In this document: in pieces, positions 14,974-19,676 of the stretch
How positions within the stretch are numbered: the stretch's first letter is position 1
Layout of the letters: every line of letters starts with the position of its first letter
Source of the DNA: Candidatus Egerieousia excrementavium
Lineage (GTDB): Bacteria; Bacteroidota; Bacteroidia; Bacteroidales; UBA932
DNA: 19,676 bases
Assembly (NCBI GenBank): GCA_017694275.1
Contig: JADINB010000122.1
Coordinates: 1 to 19,676, forward strand
Reading direction: 5' to 3'
The notes under the pieces: generated by a model
Told to the model about the DNA's origin: nothing
Databases searched by the model: none
Seen by the model: the letters and a program-made list of their open reading frames with translations, nothing else
Program-made: the position numbers and the translations under genes

Positions 14974-16709
14974 TATCTGCCTATTGCAGCCTTCCGCTGC
15001 TTTATTTTTTCAGTTAAATCCAATTCGGGCTCTTTGTCTCTGGCCTGCTCCCAATAGATAAATGCCAGGTCATACTCCTTCAGGGCATAAAGAACCTCTG
15101 CATAATGGTCCAGGATGTCTCCGCTCTCTGTCCCTCCGTAAAGCATGGCATGCTTGAGCATGGCCTTGGCTTCGGGATATCGGCCCGTCAGATAGAGAAT
15201 CCAGGCATATGTGTCTACGTATGTCGGGTTGTCAGGTTCTTTCTCAATGGTAATCTTGCTCATGGCCAGAGCCTTTTTCAACTGTTTGTTTTGCAGTGAA
15301 AGGTAGTATGCGTAGTTGTTGAGAGCCGGCAGATAGGTATTGTCGAGTTTCAGGGCCTTTTCGTAGTTTGAGTAGGCCTGCTTGCTCTCTCCGGCCTCGT
15401 GATAAAGGTCTGCCAGTGTGGTATATGCCGAAACAAGAAAAGTAGTGTCGCCTTTGGACTTGAGTGTGTTTACAAGAGACTGGTATGTCGCGATGGCCTT
15501 GTCGTACATTTCATTATGGTAATACGAGAGCCCGAGGGCCTGCAGAATGTCTGGATTATTGTTGAACTTCTCCAGAGCTGCCTTGCATTCCCGTTCAACG
15601 GTATCCCACTCTTCGGTATAAAAGAGCAGAGAGAGGTAAGTGAAGAAGGCCCTTATGTCGTTTGGATAGAGGTCTGCGTTGTCTTTCAGCAATTCCAGGC
15701 CCCGTTCAGGTTTGCCGGATTGCGAAAAGTAAGTTGCGCAGATATATGTTATTGTAGAGTCTGTCGCGTGCGATTGGGCACATTGCGACATGAGTGTGTC
15801 GAGTTGCTCCTTGTGCCGTGTCATGAAACCCGGAGTCGAAAGTATCCTTTTAAGGTAATCGCTCAGAATGTCTCTGTTCAGATTCGGGTTTGAAAGGAAC
15901 GGGATAATATACTTGAAGTACATGTCGTAGTTTCCGGCCCTTCTGTAGAGTTCCGCTATCCCGAACCGGGCAAGGTCGTAATCGGGCGAGGTGCGGAGCG
16001 CCTTGTTGTAGTATGCCAGTGCCAGAGAGTCTTTATACATGTTGGTGTAGAGGTCTCCTATAAGAGTCTCGATTTTGGCAGACTGGATTTCCCTGTCGAA
16101 ATCTACCAGATATTCTACAGCCTGGGTCCACTCCCTGTTTACGCTGTATATGTTGAACCGCGCGAGGGCTGTGGATTCGTTCCTGCCGGCAATGGTCTCA
16201 ATCTTGTCGAGTGTCTGTCTGGATTTTTCAATGTCGTTACGGCTCATGTAGAGGTTTATGAGCGTATAGTAGATATTTGTTCTGGAGGGAAATTCGGTTA
16301 TGAGATTCTCGTATGCTTCTATAGCCTCGTCCAGCCTGTTGGAGGTTATCATTATCCTGGCCTGAAGATCCTTGTACCAGTAATTGCTGCTGTCTATTCC
16401 AATGGCTTTCCTGAGAAGGAGTTCTCCCGTGGGAATATCCTTGTTTTTCAGGGCTATGTTTGCCAGGTAATAATAAGATGCATCATTGTCCGGATCTATG
16501 TTCAGTACCTTGTAGAAAAGGTCCTGTGCCTTCTCCAGCCTGTTATCGTTGTATGCCCTTACTGCATCGAGGAAGTTTTCGTTTTTTAAGTTCTTCGCTA
16601 TGCTTATGCTGTCTATAATATCTTGTGCCTGTGTGCTTTCCCAAGACAGTGCAAGTATAAGCAGGGTTAAAAGCGTTGTCTTTGTAAAACCTTTTAAACT
16701 AATCATCAT
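14973..16709 (-). CDS. Exported tetratricopeptide-repeat protein
   Basis: This 578-residue protein begins with a signal peptide (residues about 1-28, ending TQAQD) and then consists of TPR-type helical repeats to the end. Clear repeats include AQDLFYKVLNIDPDNDASYY, LALAYYNKALRTSPDYDLAR, AYSNYEKALKLDNTYLPALN and YAYYLSLQNKQLKKALAMSK. TPR solenoids hold protein partners together, and this one would act in the periplasm. It is translationally coupled to the EnvC-like protein, which suggests a shared role in envelope or division-site maintenance. From memory, in many Bacteroidales a DUF4292 lipoprotein gene sits between these two genes; none is here. Two adjacent ATGs (16709 and 16706) are equally usable. 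Confidence 0.87.
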   Translation of the reverse strand: MMISLKGFTKTTLLTLLILALSWESTQAQDIIDSISIAKNLKNENFLDAVRAYNDNRLEKAQDLFYKVLNIDPDNDASYYYLANIALKNKDIPTGELLLRKAIGIDSSNYWYKDLQARIMITSNRLDEAIEAYENLITEFPSRTNIYYTLINLYMSRNDIEKSRQTLDKIETIAGRNESTALARFNIYSVNREWTQAVEYLVDFDREIQSAKIETLIGDLYTNMYKDSLALAYYNKALRTSPDYDLARFGIAELYRRAGNYDMYFKYIIPFLSNPNLNRDILSDYLKRILSTPGFMTRHKEQLDTLMSQCAQSHATDSTITYICATYFSQSGKPERGLELLKDNADLYPNDIRAFFTYLSLLFYTEEWDTVERECKAALEKFNNNPDILQALGLSYYHNEMYDKAIATYQSLVNTLKSKGDTTFLVSAYTTLADLYHEAGESKQAYSNYEKALKLDNTYLPALNNYAYYLSLQNKQLKKALAMSKITIEKEPDNPTYVDTYAWILYLTGRYPEAKAMLKHAMLYGGTESGDILDHYAEVLYALKEYDLAFIYWEQARDKEPELDLTEKIKQRKAAIGR

Positions 16710-16726
16710 AGAACTACTTACAGTTA

Positions 16727-16734
16727 CAAAAATA
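16727..16734 (-). promoter_or_regulatory. -7 box of the TPR/EnvC-like operon
   Basis: On the minus strand TATTTTTG is a perfect Bacteroidota -7 match, 17 bases before the TPR start codon. A TTG-containing -33 candidate lies about 21-22 bases upstream, slightly beyond the usual spacing. The divergent sigma-factor gene has only a degenerate TATTATTG-like match on the other strand. Confidence 0.5.
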
Positions 16735-16796
16735 CTCTAATTTTTTTTTATTCTTGCAACTTTTATTCCTATTATTGCATCTATTAATCGTGAGTA

Positions 16797-17357
16797 ATGG
16801 AGCAAAGAAAACACATTCCAGATCCATACTGGCCCGTGATAGACGGATGCCTGAAAAATGACAGGCTGGCGCAGAAGACGATGTATGACAAGCTCGCTTC
16901 ACGGATGTATCCGGTATGTATAAGATATGTGGGGGACAGGGAACTTGCAAAAGACATATTGCACGATGGTTTCATGACGCTCTTTTCAAAATTGCACACG
17001 TACAGGCGTAACGGTTCTTTCGAAGGTTGGGCACGCAGGATTTTCATCAACACGGCACTGATGCAGTTGCGCAAGGATGATGTCCTAAAATTTTCGCAGG
17101 AGCTGGAGTCGGCCGAATCGATGCATTCGACATCGGGGCTGGCGATTGAAAACATGGAAACCAAGACACTGCTCAATATAATAATGAGTATGCCGGCGGG
17201 GTACAGGACGGTTTTCAACATGTATGCGATTGAGGGGTATTCTCACAGTGAAATAGCCAAGGCGCTGGGTATAACAGAGGGCGGAGCAAGATCTCAGTTC
17301 AGCAGGGCAAGGGCCTGGCTTCAGGAAAAGTTGAGGAGAGAAGATTATGGCAGATAA
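16797..17357 (+). CDS. ECF-type RNA polymerase sigma factor
   Basis: This 186-residue protein has the two-domain extracytoplasmic-function sigma layout. Region 2 lies at about 30-95, with ELAKDILHDGFMTLFSKLHT for core binding and FEGWARRIFINTALMQLRK for -10 recognition. Region 4 lies at about 125-182, with LPAGYR-like MSMPAGYRTVFNMYAIEGYS followed by the helix-turn-helix HSEIAKALGITEGGARSQFS. There is no region 1 or 3. The gene overlaps the next gene by 11 bases, and that gene looks like its membrane anti-sigma factor, so the pair forms a signal-transduction unit. It is divergent from the TPR gene. Target genes cannot be told from this window. Confidence 0.93.
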   Translation: MEQRKHIPDPYWPVIDGCLKNDRLAQKTMYDKLASRMYPVCIRYVGDRELAKDILHDGFMTLFSKLHTYRRNGSFEGWARRIFINTALMQLRKDDVLKFSQELESAESMHSTSGLAIENMETKTLLNIIMSMPAGYRTVFNMYAIEGYSHSEIAKALGITEGGARSQFSRARAWLQEKLRREDYGR

Positions 17358-18591
17358 CGATATATATAAAAATCTGAAAGACAGATTCGCAGACTACAAC
17401 GAGCCTGTAGATGACTCGTGCTGGGAGTCTCTTGTCAAGTCTTTGGATGCGTTGCAGGTGAAACAGAGAAGGAAGATTCTGTTCTACAGATTTTCCGCTG
17501 TGGCTGCCGCTGCCGTATTGCTTGTAGGGCTGTTTGTCAAGGGCCCCGTAAACACCGTGCTGCCAGATGACACGGAGCGGATTGCTGTTGTCGGGGATTC
17601 ACTGATCGGCACTCTTCCGGTAGAGACAGAAAAAGACTCGCTTGTTCCCATTTCCGTACAGATTGCAGAATCTGAAAGATTGCTGGCCCAAAACAGCGGC
17701 ACTGTTTCCGATTCAGGAAAGGACTCCGAACTGGAGTACACGGAGACTGTTTCCGGTACAGAGGATGAAGGCGGAGCGGAAGAGACAGGCGTTGCCGGAA
17801 CAAACAAACCTGACGAAAATGTTTCAGGAACTTCAAATGCCCGGGAGCGGAGTGACGAGGCAAATGATGAAACCGAAGATACCGGATATTTCTGGAATGC
17901 TGTTGCTCAGGATAATGTTCCACACAGGCGCAGAAGCCGCCTTGCATCGTTTTCCATAAATTCAGGTCTGGGTGCTGCATCTTCCAGTTCGTCGGTCTCT
18001 CCTTATAGCATGTTGCAGGGCGCCCCGTCTCCAGGGGGGAGCGTATTGCCAGCTCCAACCCTAAGCGATAATGCAGAGGCCATAGAACAGATATCAGACG
18101 TAAAATATTCCATTCCGCTGAATGTAGGCGTCCAGGCTCAACTGAAACTTACAGACAGGCTCGCTTTGGGTGTAGGCTTGAACTACTCGATGCTCAAAAG
18201 CAGTTACGAAGGTCTGTTAAACAAACGCTATTATGACGTTGACCAGACATTGCACTATATAGGTGTTCCTATAAACCTGTATGTTTCGCTGATGAGCAGC
18301 AAGAACTTTTACCTTTATGCAAATGCGGGAGGTTCAATAGAAAAAGGTGTGCGAGCCTCTTACAAGCTTACCAGTTATGACGGTGATGTAAAAAGGTTCA
18401 AGGAGGACGTTGATGGTGTACAGTATTCTATAAACGGTGGATTTGGCCTGGAATACAAGTTCTTAAACAGGTTTGGGCTTTATCTGGAGCCCGGAGTTGT
18501 CTACTATTTCGATTCAGACGTGGAAGCCAGCATAAGAACTGCCCAACCGTTGCAGATCGAGGCTGAGATAGGTCTGCGTTTCCACTTGTAG
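17347..18591 (+). CDS. Dual-membrane-spanning anti-sigma factor (inner-membrane helix plus outer-membrane barrel domain)
   Basis: This 414-residue protein has an unusual layout. Residues 1-43 are a short cytoplasmic segment (YKNLKDRFADYNEPVDDSCWESL) of the type that binds sigma factors. Residues 45-64 form one hydrophobic helix. Residues about 70-245 are a low-complexity linker, first rich in Glu, Asp, Thr and Ser, later in Ser, Gly and Pro. Residues about 250-414 alternate as beta strands (LNVGVQAQLKLTDRLALGVG, GGFGLEYKFLNRFGLYLEPG) and resemble a small outer-membrane barrel of the porin-like family. The start overlaps the sigma gene by 11 bases. From memory, this matches the Dma class described in Bacteroides thetaiotaomicron, where such proteins and partner sigma factors control outer-membrane vesicle formation. 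A linker of about 180 residues could cross the periplasm. Function here is inferred from that likeness. Confidence 0.85.
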   Translation: MADNDIYKNLKDRFADYNEPVDDSCWESLVKSLDALQVKQRRKILFYRFSAVAAAAVLLVGLFVKGPVNTVLPDDTERIAVVGDSLIGTLPVETEKDSLVPISVQIAESERLLAQNSGTVSDSGKDSELEYTETVSGTEDEGGAEETGVAGTNKPDENVSGTSNARERSDEANDETEDTGYFWNAVAQDNVPHRRRSRLASFSINSGLGAASSSSSVSPYSMLQGAPSPGGSVLPAPTLSDNAEAIEQISDVKYSIPLNVGVQAQLKLTDRLALGVGLNYSMLKSSYEGLLNKRYYDVDQTLHYIGVPINLYVSLMSSKNFYLYANAGGSIEKGVRASYKLTSYDGDVKRFKEDVDGVQYSINGGFGLEYKFLNRFGLYLEPGVVYYFDSDVEASIRTAQPLQIEAEIGLRFHL

Positions 18592-18681
18592 TTTCCAACT
18601 TATATTCAGGTGCGCGCAGCCTTGTTCCGGATTCGGTCTTCTGGCTTTTCCCTTGATTAAGATATCGTGAAATCCTTTTGT

Positions 18682-19128
18682 TTAAGTCAGTAAGGTGTTT
18701 CTTGCTTGCATCTGAAAAGAATCTGTTGTCAGTATCAGGAATAAAGGCTGTGTCAGGCCTGAACATTCAATCAATGACGGAATGAGTACACTTTGCTTGG
18801 GATTATCTACTGCCCATTGGAAATTGGTAATGTCTGTTTTTATGATATTCCCGTCTATAACCATATTTTCCCATGGCTTTGTTAGCATCTCTTCTGTAAA
18901 TACAACTCTATCAATAGAGAGAAAGATTTTATCTTCACTACCGGGGACTTTTTTGTCAAATTTACAAAACGGCTTGTTCTCCTCCAATGGGTACGCATCA
19001 AAATCAGCCATGTCTGGCAGAACAGCCTCTAATGATGTGAACAAATTATAGAAATTTTCTCCTCGCTTGATAAGAAACGCAAAACGCCTGACTTCCTGCC
19101 CTATGTATGAAGCAATGGAATAATTCAT
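18682..19128 (-). CDS. Hypothetical protein, unidentified
   Basis: This 148-residue ORF is not recognised. It has no signal peptide, clear membrane helix or known motif. The N-terminal two thirds (RRFAFLIKRGENFYNLFTSL and KPWENMVIDGNIIKTDITNF) look like a folded mixed alpha/beta protein. The last 25 residues (after IECSGLTQP) look less ordered and may be the product of a truncation or frameshift. It lies 44 bases downstream of the AAA/DUF4143 gene on the same strand, so it could be its partner or a decayed neighbour. No convincing overlapping gene occupies the opposite strand. Confidence 0.5.
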   Translation of the reverse strand: MNYSIASYIGQEVRRFAFLIKRGENFYNLFTSLEAVLPDMADFDAYPLEENKPFCKFDKKVPGSEDKIFLSIDRVVFTEEMLTKPWENMVIDGNIIKTDITNFQWAVDNPKQSVLIPSLIECSGLTQPLFLILTTDSFQMQARNTLLT

Positions 19129-19172
19129 ATTCTCAATTCTGTATTAATTATCTGCAACATCAACAAACACCT

Positions 19173-19676
19173 TTAAACTGTCAATAAACTCACATCAACG
19201 TCAGGAATGATAACGTCAGCAAGTTTGTCGTTAACAAGGAATCCCATGTATAGCGGAATAGTAAGTATATCTCCCTCGCGTCCAACATTATATTGTCCTA
19301 GCTTGATTGCATTTTTAATATGATATACGTTCTTGTTTTTAAGAACTGTAGTCATGCTTTTTGACTTACCTGTTTTTGCCTTAATTTCAAGGATAACACA
19401 TTCGCCTTTGAATCTTACCAGAAAGTCCAATTCAAGCCCGCTGTCCTTATGGAGATAATATAGTTTTTGACCTGATTTACTTAGAAAATCAGCCATCAGA
19501 TTCTCAAAAATAGCTCCTTTGTATCCAAGAAGATTACCCTTTAAAATATCCGCCTGAGTGCCATAGTCGAGCATTGCCACAAGGAGACCTATATCGGTAG
19601 TGTACACTTTGAAACAGTCCTTGATGGAATTTCCCTCTAACGGCAGTTCCGTGGTTTGTATGTTATAGCATCTACG
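19173..19676 (-). CDS. AAA ATPase of the DUF4143 family, C-terminal part (runs off the window)
   Basis: The reading frame is open to the right edge, giving 167 residues of a longer protein; the frame from the edge begins RRCYNIQTTELPLEGNSIKD and continues FKVYTTDIGLLVAMLDYGTQ. This, with LLGYKGAIFENLMADFLS and LELDFLVRFKGECVILEIKA, is the C-terminal DUF4143 region of P-loop ATPases common in gut Bacteroidota and archaea. The ELDF...EIKAK pattern resembles a PD-(D/E)xK nuclease-like core, but activity is not established for the family. The ATPase half lies outside the window. The C-terminus IPLYMGFLVNDKL is typical of the family end, so the gene is not truncated on this side. Confidence 0.85.
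   Translation of the reverse strand, partial: RRCYNIQTTELPLEGNSIKDCFKVYTTDIGLLVAMLDYGTQADILKGNLLGYKGAIFENLMADFLSKSGQKLYYLHKDSGLELDFLVRFKGECVILEIKAKTGKSKSMTTVLKNKNVYHIKNAIKLGQYNVGREGDILTIPLYMGFLVNDKLADVIIPDVDVSLLTV

Noticed and set aside
17537..18058. A 173-residue minus-strand frame within the anti-sigma gene
   Set aside because: It lies opposite the low-complexity linker, where long antisense frames arise easily, and its His/Arg/Pro-rich translation looks non-coding.

Overview
The window looks like a chromosomal segment of a Bacteroidota species, most likely order Bacteroidales. The evidence is several promoter -7 boxes of the Bacteroidota type (TAnnTTTG or TAnnTTCG), a TGS-domain nucleoside kinase fused to a uridine-kinase-like domain, a large TonB-dependent beta-barrel receptor, a UvrA with an eroded first zinc module, and a sigma factor paired with an anti-sigma protein that ends in an outer-membrane barrel. 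I cannot name the species from the sequence.

Left part (1-7155): the 5' end of a deoxynucleoside kinase gene leaves the window on the minus strand. A tight plus-strand run follows: pcm (isoaspartyl repair), a metallo-beta-lactamase-fold hydrolase, a lytic transglycosylase lipoprotein, uvrA (start overlaps the previous stop by one base) and a TGS/uridine-kinase-like nucleoside kinase (overlaps uvrA by 8 bases). This is housekeeping and repair/cell-wall content.

Middle part (7190-13781): a 6.6 kb island lies between two perfect 25-base direct repeats. The right copy is the last codons and stop of the EnvC-like gene; the left copy is an orphan duplicate 35 bases past the nucleoside kinase gene. 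Inside is one minus-strand operon, in transcription order: TonB-dependent receptor, an 80-residue Cys-rich small protein with a double-glycine motif, a radical SAM/SPASM enzyme, and an ABC exporter with an N-terminal C39 peptidase. The last three form a very AT-rich cassette that reads as a RiPP (ribosomally made, modified peptide) pathway: the peptide is made, modified by the radical SAM enzyme, then cut at the double glycine and exported by the peptidase-transporter. A 12-bp hairpin sits between precursor and enzyme genes. The receptor gene is much less AT-rich. No integrase, HlyD-type adaptor or TolC-type channel gene is seen in the island.

Right part (13759-16734): a TPR-repeat exported protein and an EnvC-like coiled-coil/degenerate LytM protein share a one-base overlap on the minus strand, behind a good promoter. 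Divergent from them (16797-18591) is an ECF sigma factor overlapping its probable anti-sigma partner, a protein with a cytoplasmic N-terminus, one inner-membrane helix, a long low-complexity linker and a C-terminal barrel-like domain, matching the architecture of dual membrane-spanning anti-sigma factors. The right edge holds a small unidentified minus-strand ORF and the C-terminal part of an AAA/DUF4143 ATPase.

No rRNA, tRNA, CRISPR array or insertion sequence was found. No stretch over 300 bases lacks a gene.
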